From Neocallimastix lanati (nom. inval.) (taxonomy: Eukaryota > Neocallimastigomycota > Neocallimastigomycetes > Neocallimastigales > Neocallimastigaceae), in contig JACVTC010000003.1 of assembly GCA_016946835.1 (NCBI GenBank), positions 1,538,501 to 1,602,500 of the forward strand: DNA of 64,000 bases, in the 5' to 3' direction. The notes under the pieces are model-generated. The model was not told the origin of the DNA and ran no database searches. It saw nothing but the letters and a program-made list of their open reading frames with translations. Below, one piece after another: positions 33,311 through 47,745 of this stretch; the first letter of the stretch is position 1; each line of letters starts with the position of its first letter. Both the position numbers and the translations under genes were made by a program.

Positions 33311-34461
33311 ACATAAAAAAATTTTTAAATAATAGAAATAATATACATTTAATGAAAATTTTCCTTTGTATCAAAACTTCAACTTTATTTATTAATGAAA
33401 TTTCAACTTTAATAATTAATTATTATAACCTTATTAGTTGTGTTCAATCTTTTTTTTTTTATAGACTTTGTATATACCTACATATACTAACTCTCAGGCT
33501 TTAATTTTTAGAAAAGGAAGAATATTTAATAAGTTAATAATTTGTGTAATTTAATTACTAAATATATTGTTAGGGAAAAATATGTTTCTCTTACATATGA
33601 TATTAACAATAAAAAATGAATAAATAAAATATACAATAGAACTTACATTATATAAAAGATTTCAAAATATAAACGAAAAAGTATATTTAAGAATACTTTG
33701 ACTAATAAATATTTTTTCATTTATTACATATATTTATGATTTTTATCATAAAATTCTAAACTACAAAGTTCTTAAATTTTTTTTTAATGATTTCTAGTCT
33801 TTCCATTATTTATTATTCAATTATTTAGTATTTATTATTTATTATTCATTATTCATTATTCATTATTAATTATTTATTATTATTTATTATTTATTATTTA
33901 TTATTTATTATTTATTATTTATTATTATTTATTATTTATTTTTTTTTATATTTATTATTTATTTATAATTTATTATTTATTTATTATTTATTATTTATTA
34001 TTTATTATATTTATTATTTATTTTTTTTTTTTTTTATTTATTATTTATTATATTTATTATTTATTTTTTTTTTTTTTTTAAGTTATTATACATATTAAAA
34101 AAAAAAAAAAAATAAGTAATAAATATAATAAATAATAAATTATTATACATATTTAATTAGATGGTGTTACATATATTTTGTATTATTTTATATGATATTA
34201 GAGATACATATTCTAAATATTACATTTCTACATTGTGATGTGTTATTCATTGTTTATTATTACGGCTTTAGAATTATCATTTCCCTTTTTTTTCAAAAAG
34301 TTTTTTTTTTTTAAAAAATAGAAAAAGTTTTATATTATAGATTTAATTTTTTTTTAAAAAAAAAAAAATTAGTATTATAAATGAATTAAATATATATATA
34401 TTCTTTCTCATTTTATTAATTTATATTTTAATATCAACAATTTTATTTCAATTTAATATAT

Positions 34462-34503
<42 letters not shown>

Positions 34504-35724
34504 AATAGAAAATTTATAATTTGCTGAAACATTTATTTGTTATAAATTTTATTTTTTAAAAATATAAAAAATAAATGAATTATTTTATCCTTTTTTTTTT
34601 TTTGAATAGTAATTTATATTAAATAAAGTTTATATATATATGTAAATTACACAAATTTAATATCTATAAATTTTTTTATCATATATATACTTACATACTT
34701 TTTTTTTTTAATATAATATAATATTAATATTGGAATAATCAATTTTTTTTTTTTTTAATTATATTAAATATAGTCTTCAGCGATATTAAATTATAAATAA
34801 ATAATAAATTTTATACAAACTTAATTAAAATAAAACAAGATAATATTAAATATTTTAATATATAAATATATATTTTTTTAAATATTAATATTAAATAATA
34901 AAAATAAAAATAAAAATAAAATTTTATATAATAGAAAGGTAAAATAATATAAATATGTATTTTTTTTGTTTTCCATTAAAGGGATTTAATATTATTTAAA
35001 TATTAATATAATAAAATATTTATACAATACATAACTTTAATTTATATTGTAAATTTTCAAATAAATTGAAGAAAAATTCCCAATTTTTTTTTTTATATTT
35101 TATAAAAAACAAAATTCAATATGAATATTTTTAAAGAAATCATGTTATAATAGAAATAATTTTAATTTAACACCAAAAAGTATTTTATTCTTAATGAAGT
35201 AATAATAATAAATTAATAAATTGAAATAGAATAAAATAGAAAAGTATTATTATATTCAATATTACGTAAATTAAATATTTAGAATTCAGTTTTACAGTAT
35301 TGCATATAATTTAATTTAATTATATAAAATTATAATTATATAAAAAGGCTACTAAATATAGATTTTATATATTAATAAGAAGATATTCAATTCTATTAAT
35401 ATAAATATACAAATAAATTATTCTTTTAGAAAAATTTAATAGTCTTTTTTCTTTTTCTTTTTTGTTTATTTTATTATTATTTTATTATTTTCAATCAGAA
35501 ATTTCAAGTAAAAAATTCAAATAACAAAAAAATATCTAGTAAATTTTAATATTAATAATTCCATCAGAAAACAATAAATATTAAAATTTAAAAAGAGAAT
35601 TATATATATTTAAATAAATATTTAACATTATTTAAAAAGTAATGATATAATTAATAATAAAAATAATAAAAAATAATACAATATTGAAATTATTTTATAA
35701 GAAACTTTAATAAATATTTTTACA
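33311..35724. other. Spacer upstream of the first seven-helix gene
   Basis: Apart from the heptamer array and homopolymers (for example an A run at about 34464-34502), no gene seen. A/T content is extreme throughout. The last few hundred bases should hold the promoter of the gene at 35725. Confidence 0.6.
33805..34070. repeat. Heptamer (ATTATTT)n array, inverse of the preceding array
   Basis: Irregular (ATTATTT)n array on the plus strand, the reverse complement of the unit at 32886-33310, with T runs interspersed. The two arrays face each other across about 500 bp. Confidence 0.85.
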
Positions 35725-37194
35725 ATGGCATTAACTTATAAATTATTGGTTGAAACAGTTTCAGATGTTATCAATAAATCACAATATTTCAATCCATTAT
35801 TATCATGGCTGGTAGTAACATTTATTTATTTTTCAATAGGTATACGTTCGGATACAATATGGAAATACCTATATGAAGTTACAAATTGGGGTTTTTATGC
35901 TAGTTTATTTTCCATAATTAAATTTGTTTCAAAGAATCTTAACTATAAATACATGGAATTATATAGATATTTTGTATGGCCTGAAACTTATTGTTTTGGT
36001 TTTAACGAGTGGGGTCTTGTTTATATTAATTTTATTAAAATTAGATCTTGTATTAAAACGTTAAAGTCAAAAACATGGAATTTACTTATTTATGCTTTTT
36101 TAGTGTATACTCAAATATGTCGTACTATTATTACCTATCATGAAATAAATGAAGAAAAACAAAAAGAAGATGGTGTCAAAAATGTAGAAATATTAAGTGT
36201 TAGATATCATGCAATTCTTTATATACCAATGGGTATATTTGAATTAATATTTTTATATTTAATCATAAAAAATATGTTAAAAGAGAAAGATCAAAAATCA
36301 AGAAGCGTTTTAAATGTTCTTCTTCACAGTACTCTTTCAAGAATGTTTATAGGTAACAAATAAATATGTTTTAATAAGTTTTGGTTAATTATTAATTTTT
36401 TATTTTTAAAATAAAATAACAGAAAAAAAATTTTTTTTCTGTTTATTAAAAATTATAATAAATGTATTATTTTAATATTTTTTTAATTTCATATTTATTA
36501 ATTATTAAAAAAAAAAAAATTATTAATATATTTTAATATATATATCTTTGATATAGTTTCATTGATATTTTTTTCTATGTCTATAGTAGTATGGTTTGAT
36601 AAGGAAGGTGTAGCATTACTTTTTAATAGAATCCTTTGGAGAATGAAAGGTTCACTTAGTATTATATATTTAGTGGATTTATTGCTTCTACGTATTGAAT
36701 TAGATACCACTACAGTAAAGGATATTTCAGAAAAATTAGAAAAGGCAAATATAGAAAATTCAATTATTAATTCTCAAAATAATTTCTTTTATGCAACAAA
36801 TACATTGAATAGTCCTGTGAATAGTTATGTGAATAATTCCATGAATAGTCCTGTGTATAGTCCAAAGATGAATTATTCACATCATTCATCTAATTCTAGT
36901 TTTATTACTAAGAAACAAGATGTTAATTACCCAAATCATATTCCAACTAGTCCATCCAATACAATTGGGTCAATAAGACTATCAACTTTTTCAACAACTA
37001 AAAATATGGTTGATAATATACCAAGAGACTCAATGGAATTTCGTAATTCAAAAGAAATGCTTTTAAATACAACTGAATCTCATGGAAATATTGATAATAA
37101 TTTATACAATAATGAAAATAATATTAGAGAATATATTTATAATGATACTACTGTAGAAAAGGATAATCACACACACACAAAATCAACAAAATAG
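35725..37194 (+). CDS. Seven-helix membrane protein, unnamed family, paralogue 1
   Basis: Predicted 421 residues. Exon 1 35725-36352, phase-1 intron 36353-36556 (GTAACA...TAG), exon 2 36557-37194. Short N-terminus, then five hydrophobic helices in exon 1 and two in exon 2, ending in a Ser/Asn-rich cytoplasmic tail of about 150 residues. Conserved with its paralogues: SQYFNPLLSW before helix 1, GFNEWGLVYINFIKIRSC in helix 3, YHAILYIPMGIFEL in helix 5, LLHSTLSRMF at the splice junction, FDKEGVALLFNRILWRMKG and LVDLLLLRIEL in helix 7. The NEWG and KIR motifs sit where receptors have their helix 3 activation motif. I cannot name the family; a GPCR-like receptor is an inference from topology and tail. 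Confidence 0.85.
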
Positions 37195-37209
37195 TAATAA
37201 TTATTTTAT

Positions 37210-37244
<35 letters not shown>

Positions 37245-40200
37245 TTAGCTAAAACAATCAAAGAAATATTAAAAAGCATTACATAATATAATTTTATACC
37301 TTAGATGTATTAAAATTAATAATATATATACATATTTTTTATAAAATAATTTATAAAAACTTTTAAATTAAAAAAATTAAATTTTTTAATCATTTTATTA
37401 TCATTATTAATTTTATGAATTTTCATAAAAATCATGTGATGTAGTAAATAACAAAATTATATTATGATTTTTTATGAATTTAGTAATTGTATAAAATTAT
37501 TAGATATTTAAATATATATAATTTATTAAAAAAAAAATTATGAAAATAATACTAATTTTCATTAAAAAGCATTAACAATAGACTAAAAACAAAAAGTAAA
37601 AAATTAAAAATAAAAATAAAAAATAAGAATAAAAAATAAAAAATTATAAAAATAATAATAATAATAATAAAAAGAGAAAATTTTGTTATTTAAATAAATA
37701 AAATACTTTAAAAATAAAATAAAATAAAATAAAATAAAATAAATAAATAAAATATATATTATATATGAAAATAAAAATATTGTACTTATTTTATTTCTTA
37801 TTTCCTATTATTATTATTCTAATCTATTATTATTCTGTATTTATTCTTAATATATTTTTATTTTTATTTTTGTTTTTATTTTTATTTTTATTTTTATTTT
37901 TATTTTTATTTTTATTTTTATTTTTATTTTTATTTTTATTTTTATTTTTATTTTTATTTTTATTTTTATTTTTATTTTTATTTTTATTTTTATTTTTATT
38001 TTTATTTTTATTTTTATTTTTATTTTTATTTTTATTTTTGTTTTTATTTTTATTTTTATTTTTATTTTTGTTTTTGTTTTATTTTATTTTATTTTTTTAT
38101 TCTATATAAATTTTTTATTTTTTATTTTTTTCTTATTTATTATATATATAAATTTGTTATTCTGTATAATTTTTTTTTTATTTTTTTTTTATTTTTTTAT
38201 TATTAATTAATTTTAAATTTTTATTATTAATTAATTTTATTTTTAATTACTTAATTAATATAAAAATAATTATTCATAATAATCAAAATAATATAAATGA
38301 TTATTATTATTATAAATTAATAAAGATTAAAAAAGGAAAATTAAAACATACTCTTTTATTAAAATTATTGAAATATAAAATTTAAGTTGAAGATCTTTTT
38401 TTTTTTTTTTTTTATATAGAATTAAAATAGATATAAAATTAAAAGTAATATTAAACTAAATTGAAAATTTATGGAGTACAAAAAAACTTTTCTTTTTTTT
38501 ATATATTATTTGCCATGGAAAAAAAAAAAAATAAAAATAAATAGAAAATAAATAAAATAATAAATAAATAATAAATAAGTAAATAGATAATAAAAGAATA
38601 CAATTTCCATAATATACTTAAAAATGAATAAAAAAAAAAAAAGGTACAAATTTCAAAATTAAGAATTTATGGAGAATTTTTAGTTAGAAATCCAAAATCA
38701 ATCCTGTTATTTTATTTATTCGATATAATTATTTTATTATATAGACCAAGAATATAATGTTTAAAAAATATTTAAAACAACAAATATATATAGATATTAA
38801 AAAATTTTTTTTTCCTTTGTCATTATGGCTTTCTTAATTTATAATTTATATGGTTAACTCTTTTTAAATATCATCAATAATATTCAGTGAATATTGTATA
38901 TAAAGAATAATTCAAAAATAAATAAAATGACATATTCCTTTCAAAAAAAAAAAAAAAAATTATGAATAATAATGATTAATCATGAATAATATAAATTTTT
39001 GTTAAGTTTCTATATATATATCTATTATTTATATTTAATATTTAATATATTGAAATACAGTTTATTCTAATAAAATTTTAGTTTTTTTTTTTTTTCTTTT
39101 ACTATATTATTTTATCAATAAATAATTAAAAATGAAAAGGTAGGCTATGATATGTAATGAGTATTGATTTTTTATTATTAAATTATTTTTAATAGTTAAT
39201 GGGAGAATAATTTTTAATTATTACAAAGATAAAATTTATCAAAAAAAAAAATAAAATAAAATAAAACAAAAAAAAATAAAAAAAAAAAAAATTAAAAATA
39301 TTACAAATATTACGATATAAGTACTTTAATACAAATTTAACAAATAGGTAATCCAATAAATTTATTAAAGAAAATTAATAAATAATTCTTTATAATTAGC
39401 CCTTTCATAATATATTAAAAAAAATTTTTTTTTATTAAATTAATTATTTGTTAATTAAAAAAATTTTATTTCAAAATGGGTAAATTTCTTAGTAAAATGT
39501 CTTTACTTCAAAATGAGTATTATCATTAATACGAATATATCTATCTATTCTATTCCGTTAAAAATATATAATACAAAATTTCCTTTTTTTTATATGAGAA
39601 GAAATAGTGTAACTTTATTTATACTTATTTTTATCTTTTTATATAATAATTATAAATAATTATGTTTAGAAAAAAGAACTGTATTATATAATAAATAAAT
39701 AAAATACAAATATATGAATTATAAAAAAGTAAATAAGATAAGCATCTTGTGTTACAATTAAAATAAACTTTAATTAATATATTTATATAAATTAAATATT
39801 AAATAAAATTTGTAATTTAAATAACCTTTAATATGTCTTTTTTTTTTTTTTTTTTTCTATGTTTCATTATTTATGAAATTATTGTTTAAAAATGTTATTC
39901 AAAAACTTTTTAATTATTGTTTTTTATAATAGATTGATATAAAAAGATAATTATTTTGTATTATTTATTTTAGTTTTTTATTTTATTCTATTTCATTTTT
40001 TTTACTATATTTACTCTATAATAAAATTAAAATAATATTATAATTAATACATTACTTATTATCTTGGTAATAATAATAAATATAACAAATTTTCATAATA
40101 AATTGGATAAAGAGAAAAAAAAAATTATATATTGTAGTTATAATTAATATTCCTTTGTTTCAGTTTTTTTTATGTATAATTAATATAATTAAACCAATAT

Positions 40201-41094
40201 TAAAATTTTATGAAAAAGAAATCAAAGTAAATGAAAATAAAATTGTTATTTATAACAAGCTTTTTATTTATATTTTATTTTATTAATTATTTGCAACAAA
40301 TTAAATATAAATATATAGTATTAATTTAAAATTAAAAATAAACAAATAATATATATTTTTAATATAATAAAGTTTAATATATATATTTTTTTTCTTTTTT
40401 TTCTTTTTTTTTTTTTTTGTATTTTACAACATTTATTCATTAATTAATCTTAAAAACTTTAAATATAAGAAATTATATTTAATTACTTTTTTTTTTTTAT
40501 TTTTTTATTTTTTTTTTTTTTTTTTAATTTATTTTATTATCAATATTAAAATCATCATTGTTATTTATTATCATTGATAATTATTTATAAATTGTTTTTA
40601 AAATTAGTAAATAAAAAATATATAAACTGTTTTTATCAGTTTATATATTTAATAATTTTAAAAAATAGAAATAAAATTATTTTATAATTGAAATTTATTT
40701 TAAAAAAAATGTTTATATAAACTAATTAATTTAATTTATAATTTGAAATATATAATAAATATTTTTTTTATTTTATTTTTAAAAAAAATAAATTTAACTA
40801 ATTAATATTAATAATAAGCTCTTTAAAATTAATATTAAGTATTTTACAAATATTATAAAATTCATTTATTTAAATTTATTTTTTTGTTGTAAAAAAAAAA
40901 AAAGAAAAAGAAAAAAAAAAGTAAAATAAAATAAAATATATATAAATAAATAAATATAAAAATTAAAACCATTATTAAAAATTTAAAAATAAACAATATA
41001 AAAATTCTTTTTTTAAAAAAAAAAAAAAAAAAGTAAATAAATATATATATATATATATATTATAAATAGAAGGTGAAAATATTACAATATTAAA
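37195..41094. other. Spacer between seven-helix paralogues 1 and 2
   Basis: 3.9 kb without a recognisable gene. Contains a TAA run right after the stop (37209-37243), the hexamer array at 37854-38090, and many homopolymers. Confidence 0.6.
37854..38090. repeat. (ATTTTT)n hexamer array
   Basis: About 235 bp of TTTTTA units, around 40 copies, with a few G substitutions (TTTTTG) clustered at the ends. It generates a false 114-residue Leu-Phe frame on the plus strand. Confidence 0.93.
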
Positions 41095-41952
41095 ATGAAT
41101 TCAACATTTATAATAGATTATGAAAATATTAATTGCAATTCAACAAATATTAAAAATATAAGTGACTTATTGGGGGAAGAAATTAATAAGGCACAATATT
41201 TTAGCCCATTATTTTCATGGTTTGTTGTAACTTACACCTATTACACTATTGGAAGAAAAAATGGAACAATATGGAGATATCTCTTTTATGTTACAACATT
41301 TGGTTTAATTGCTAATGTATTAGATATAATAAAAAAGGTATCTGTAGGGCGTCAATATCATTTTAATGTTTTCATTCAAATTAACTGGATTAGTACCATT
41401 TTTTATGGTTTAAACGAGTGGGGATTTGTATATATTAATTATTCAAAGATTAGAGCTTGTGTTGAACTTTTAAAAACAAAAATATGGGTTGTTCTTATAT
41501 ATTCATTTTTGTGTTATATACTTATCTGTAGAATTATAATTACATATTATAAAAATCAAGAAGAATGGGAAGATTATACCAAATACTGTTTATTAAAGAA
41601 TAGTAGATTTAGTTCTCAACTTCATGCTTTAATCTATATTCCAATAGGTTTATTGGAACTGGGATTAATTATATGTGTTTTAAATCAATATTTAAAAGAG
41701 AAAAAAATTTTAAGTTCAACAAAAACAGAACTCTATGTTTTATTTCATAGTACTATAGGAAGAACAATAATGAGTAAGTAATAAATAAATAAATATATAA
41801 ATATATAAATATATAAATAAAAAATAAAAAATTATATAATAAATTTAATTTATATATATATAATGAATTTTTTAATTTTTGAATACTAAATATTGAATAC
41901 TAATAAAAAATTATAATTTATTTATTTATTTTATTTTATTTTTATTTTATTT

Positions 41953-41987
<35 letters not shown>

Positions 41988-42367
41988 TATCACTTATTTA
42001 TATTTACATTGCTATTGATGTTCTATTAAAGTCAAATGCTGTAGTAGAACTTTTGAGAAAAATATTTTGGAGAGTAAAGGGAATTTTTGGTGTGATATTT
42101 TTAGTAGATCTTTTACTACTAAAAATTGATATAGATCAAAATAAAATATTAATACAAAAAGACTTAATAAATATTAAAAATAAATTTGAAATAATTCGTA
42201 GTGTACCCACTCATCGAAAGAATTCATTAAAAAGTTTATCAAATTATTCTAATTTTTCACAATATCAAAATCTATTACCATCAACAGCTTTAATACATTC
42301 TAATGAAAGTTTAAATCATAATTCCACAAATAGTAATATACCTTTAGTAAATCAAAATTATCCATAA
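41095..42367 (+). CDS. Seven-helix membrane protein, unnamed family, paralogue 2
   Basis: Predicted 352 residues. Exon 1 41095-41773, phase-1 intron 41774-41987 (GTAAGT, then about 30 T before TAG), exon 2 41988-42367. Start ATG follows an A-rich stretch and aligns with the paralogues. N-terminus of about 35 residues with possible N-glycosylation sites (NCNST, NIS). Motifs: AQYFSPLFSWFVVTYTYYTIG, GLNEWGFVYINYSKIRAC, HALIYIPIGLLEL, FHSTIGR, LLRKIFWRVKGIFG, LVDLLLLKIDI. The tail is about 90 residues and Ser/Asn-rich. Same topology and intron position as the genes at 35725 and 51612. Confidence 0.88.
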
Positions 42368-43578
42368 TACAAAGAAATGTAAATAAGCAATAAATATATA
42401 AATAAATTATAATTATAATTATAATTATAAAATAAAATAAAAAAAAAAAAAGATCATATAATATAATATTTATGGCTATTTAATATAAAAGAAATAAATT
42501 TTAAAAGAAATATATATAATATTTAAATAAATAAATATTATATCTTGAATAAATATATATAACAAATACTTTATAAAGTTTAAATTTTGTGATAATATCC
42601 TAGTTAAATAAATAAATGAATATAATAAAAAAAATGAAAATAATTTATTTTTTTAAATTTTTTTTTTTTTAAGAAAAATTATAAAATTTAAAAAAATAAT
42701 TATATATAATATTTTTTTTCTTTTTTTTTATTTAATACTTTAGGATATAATCAAAATAAAACATTAATTAAATAATATTAAATTATAAATAAATATATAT
42801 ATACAAACATCAATATATATCCTATATATATACATATATAACAGATAAAATTAATAATATAATGTTATAATAAATAGAATAAATGAATAAATAAAAACCA
42901 TAAATTAATTTCTTTCTTTTATTTATTTTAGCGGGTTTTTTTATATATATATAGTTTGTTTTTTTTGTTTTGACTTATTCTGATTTGTGTTATTTTAATT
43001 TATTTTTTTTTTATTTTTTTTTTTTGTACTTTTGTTTTAATTTATACAACAATAAATATAATTAAAAATTTTTTTTTTCCTCTTATATCAAATAAGCAAA
43101 AATTTTCTATATTAATCATAGTTTTAAAATTTTTAATTTAGTACAATAAATTAATAAATAACATCTATATAATTGATATAAAATGACCATAAAAACCTTA
43201 ATTATTAATAAATTTTATTTATTAATAATTGCATAAAAATAAATTAATAAATCATTTGAGGTCTACATGATATAAATTAAAACGTGAAGTATTATAATGT
43301 TATAAAAATAAAATTATGTCACGACATAAAATTATACAAGAACATAAAATTAATATGAACATAAAAATTTATAACCAAAAGTTTAATGTTTGTTAAAATT
43401 GAAAATAAATTATAAATTTCTTTTTATTATTTCTTTTATATTTTATTTTATACTGTTATTTATTTTATTATATTTTTAATTGAGTGACATTTCGGAAAAA
43501 TTTTTAAAAGTTAATAAATAAATAAATTAATAATAAAATAATATATATGTAATTTAAATAAAAAAAACTACTGAATTA

Positions 43579-43659
43579 TATATTATTTATAAATTTTTTA
43601 TTTTCTTAAATATTAAAACAAATTTATTATTTATTTATTTTATTATTTATTTGTTTAAT

Positions 43660-43702
<43 letters not shown>

Positions 43703-44475
43703 TTTTATTTATTCATCTATTTATTAAAATTTTGAGAAATGAACCTTTTCGAAAAATGAAATTTTTATACGAAATTTCCAAAATGAAATTTTCGAAATGT
43801 ACTTCCCCCATTTTTAATTATTTTAAATAATTTTTATTTTATGCTAGTATTTTATATTTTATTATTTATAATAAATTACTAATAATAATTAGTACTTTAC
43901 GAATAATATTTTATTTTAATATACTTCAAATACTTAATAATTATCATAAAAATTAATTAATTAAATAGTTTATAATGAACTAAGAATATAAAAATAAGAA
44001 TAATTCTTTATAATTATTCTTTGCTGAAATTGTATGTCAATTTATTTAATAATTTCTTTTATATTTTCGAAAATTTTATTATTTTAATATATAATTAAAT
44101 ATTAAATTATTTCTTTTTTTTTAATATTTAATATTTAAATATTTAAAACTTTTATTTTTTATTTACTAGATAATTAATATTTATTATTATTGTTAAATTT
44201 TATTATTATAATGATTATTTTTATTTATTAATTCAGTAATCTATGAAAAGAAAAATAATTCTAAAATTATAAACTATTTTTTTTTATTAAAAAATAAAAA
44301 TATAATAAAATAAAAAATATTTATTTAATTATTTATTATTTATAAATTTTTTTATATATCAATATATTAAAACAAATTTATTATTTATTTATATTATTAT
44401 TTATTTATCTATTTATTAAATTTTTGCGAAATGTACCTTTTCAAAATACACTTCCTCCAATAAATTATAATTACT
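43579..44475. repeat. Pair of related dispersed repeats (43579-43820, 44326-44475)
   Basis: Both copies read TTATTTATAAATTTTTT, then AACAAATTTATTATTTATTT, a TTTA-rich run ending ATCTATTTATTAAA, then GAAATG(T/A)ACCTTTTC and a CACTTCC or TACTTCC motif. They differ by indels in the low-complexity part. Probably copies of a small non-autonomous element or an old duplication. Confidence 0.6.
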
Positions 44476-44766
44476 TTTTTTTTATAATAAATGAATAAAA
44501 TTATAACTAAATAAACATAAATCATAAATAAAACTTCTCCCAACAAAAGATATTCGAACCATGAGTTATTTATATTAGTTATTTTTTATTTTTATTTAAT
44601 TTTGGTTTGTTTTATTTTATTTATTTATTTATTATTTTTTTTTTTCCTTTAAAAAAAAGTAAAAAAAAAAAAAAAAAAGAAAATTAGAAAATTAAATTAT
44701 ATATAATTTATATATAATTTAGTATAGTAAATTAATAAACTTTTGTGTAATATTAAGTATTAGATT

Positions 44767-44800
<34 letters not shown>

Positions 44801-46775
44801 TTAAGAATTAAATTATAAAATTTTTTATATGAATAAACTTTAAATTATAAGATTATATATTTAATTTATAAAGAATTTTATTAAAATATGGCTAATATAA
44901 TAAAAAAAAATTTTTTTTTTATTATTTTTAAATGTATCAATTTTTGCAAGTACAAAATAAATAAATAATTAGGTAGTACAAAATTTAAATGAAACCTTTT
45001 TCTTAACTAGTTAGTGTAACCGTAATTAATAAAAACTTTTTGAACATTTTTAAAGCATGATTAATTCAGATTAAATCCAAACTAATACCTAAAAACTTTT
45101 TACTTAATCTGCATATCCTTAATTATTTAACAAAAAAGAAAAAAAAAAAAAAAAAAAGTATTATAATTAAAAAAAAATTTCCCTTGTCATTTATCAATCT
45201 TAAATTTAAATATAATTATTTATCATAATAAATTATTCAATCAATCAATCAAGGGAAATTCATATTATTCCAATAAAGATATTAACATTTATAAATACTA
45301 AATAATCTAACAATAATAACTTCTATAATTAAAAAAATTAATAATTAATAATTAATAATAACAAACTTTAATATTGAATTATTATATATATTTAATATAA
45401 TTATATTAAATCTATTAACCATTTAAACATTAATATTTGTTAATGTATAAAGCTAAAAAATGGTCTGTATGCTCTTAATAAGGACCTTTTCTAATGGATA
45501 AGGTAGATTCTTTTTTTTATGTTAAAAGAAACAAAATAACTTAATCAATTTTGACCTGAATTAACTCAAGATTATCATTCAACTTAATATCATATTTCAT
45601 AATGTAATAAAAAATTATGCCAATTTAATTATTCATAAAATAACTGACATTTATTCATTTAAATATATATATTTTAATTTATATAGAAATTATAAAAATT
45701 ATTAATGCCTTTTTTTTTTTTGTTTGTTTGTTTATTTTTTTTTTTTTTTTAAACTTTAAATATAAATATGAAAATAGTAATAATTACTATCATTTCAGAT
45801 ATTATTAATTATTTTCATTATTAAAATAATAAAACTTTACAATAATATGATATCATAAGGTTTAACCATAAATTATATATTATGACATCATAAAATAATG
45901 CAATATTTAATATTTATTTATTTATTTTTTGTTTGTTTGTTTGTTTGTTTTGTTTGTTTTGTTTTTAGTTTTTGGTGATCTATAAATACCAATAGCTTTT
46001 TAATATGAATAATAATAATAATAATAATATTTAATATTAAATTTTTAGTAATCTGTTTCATTGTAAATTTTTTATTATATCATTATTTTATACATTATTT
46101 TTAATAAAAAAAAATAAATAAATAAATAAATAAGCCGTAATTAAAATTTATAATATTTAATTTTTTTTCTTGGTATTCTATAAATCTATAGATAGAATAC
46201 ATATAAAATTAAAACAATAGTTTTAATATGAGAAAAAAATAATAATAATTTATATTGATTTTTTAATTATATATTATTGTAAATTTATATTATTATTTTA
46301 TATATTATAAATATTAAAAAAAAATAAATAAATATATAAATTAGAATTAGAAAGTATAAAAATAAAGATTATAATATCAATGATATGCAAAAATAATAGA
46401 AATTAAAATATATATTAATGGCTTAAATTAAAATTCTTATCAATAAATTATAATATTTTTTGTTAGAATAATTTAATAAATAATTATATTATTTATTAAA
46501 AGTTTATTTAAATATACTTGATTTATCCTACACTATAAATTAGTTATAATATTAATAATAAAAATAATATAAAAGTATATAAAAAAAATTTTTTTTATAT
46601 CATAAATTATTTTTTTTTATATATTAATAGTAAAAATTATAAATTTATTATTTCTCATTTTTGAATAATTATTAATATTTACAGTTTTAGTAATCATTAT
46701 TTTTAATATTTATGGAAAAAAAAATATTATTAAAAATTAATATTCTTATTAGTTATTTGTGTAATACAAAATCAA

Positions 46776-46824
<49 letters not shown>

Positions 46825-47517
46825 ACAATAAATTATAAATAAAAAATAAATTTTATTTATTTATTTATTTTGTATCTTTTTTTTTTTCTTTAATATAATT
46901 AAATGTGAAAGTATAGTTAATTCTTATTTTGTTTAATTATTCAAGAGAATACAATATTTTTGTTTCCTCATCAAGTTTTGATTTTCTTTGTACATTGATT
47001 TGTAATTGTTGATGGTTCTATATTCATTGATGGTTACATTCTTATTGACGCATTAGAATTCTTTTTAGACTAGTTATTTAATAATTATTTAATTGTTATA
47101 TATTTTTTATAATATCAAACCGATGAGACTCTTAATCTACTAATTTAAACATACACAAATTATAAATAAAAATGGTTTTATGTTTAAATATTTAATTTAT
47201 TTATTTATTTATTTATTATATAGTTTTATTATAAGAAGACTTATTTTTTTTTTAAAGATATAATATTACTTGTTAGTTATATATTATTAGTAATATGGAT
47301 GTTACATTATAAAATTTATATTAATGTATGTAATAATAATGTAGTATAATGTATAATGTATATTTACTATATCTTTAAATTAACTCAACAAATTTTTTAA
47401 TATAAAGATATTTATTTTTTTTTATTATAACCTTTTTTTTTCTATTATTATTTTATTTTTTCTTTTTTTAATCTTTTTTTTTTTTATTAATATTTTTTCA
47501 ATATAATTTAAAAATAT

Positions 47518-47745
47518 TTTAAAAGATAAAATATTCCATTGTAAAAATAATAAATGTATAAATAATATATATGTAATTTTATGAGAAAAAAAAGTATATA
47601 AATAATAATATTAATTTATTTATAATTATATATTGTTTTAAAAGATAAAATATGCCATTATAAAAATAATAAATGTATAAATAATATATAAATAATGAGA
47701 AAAAAAAAAAGTTATATAAATAATATTAATTTATTTATACAATAT
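47518..47745. repeat. Tandem duplication, unit about 115 bp
   Basis: Two head-to-tail copies beginning TTTTAAAAGATAAAATAT and containing AATAATAAATGTATAAATAA, diverged by a few substitutions and indels. Confidence 0.8.

Noticed and set aside
32832-33374. 180-residue minus-strand frame of Tyr-Leu-Leu-Phe repeats
   Set aside because: Product of the AAATAAT heptamer array, not a membrane protein.
33800-34070. Telomere-like repeat reading of the heptamer arrays
   Set aside because: Unit lacks the G-rich strand of telomeres and lies internal to the window.
37765-38109. 114-residue Leu-Phe frame on the plus strand
   Set aside because: Translation of (ATTTTT)n.
44540-44585. GGTTCGAATA on the minus strand, like a tRNA B box
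   Set aside because: No A box at the right distance and no stems; isolated motif.
45440-45515. TTCTAATGGATAAGGTAG resembling the D-arm of tRNA-Arg
   Set aside because: No B box or T arm downstream and no acceptor pairing; chance match.
46960-47080. TTGATGG motifs suggesting a C/D snoRNA
   Set aside because: No properly placed D box or terminal stem.
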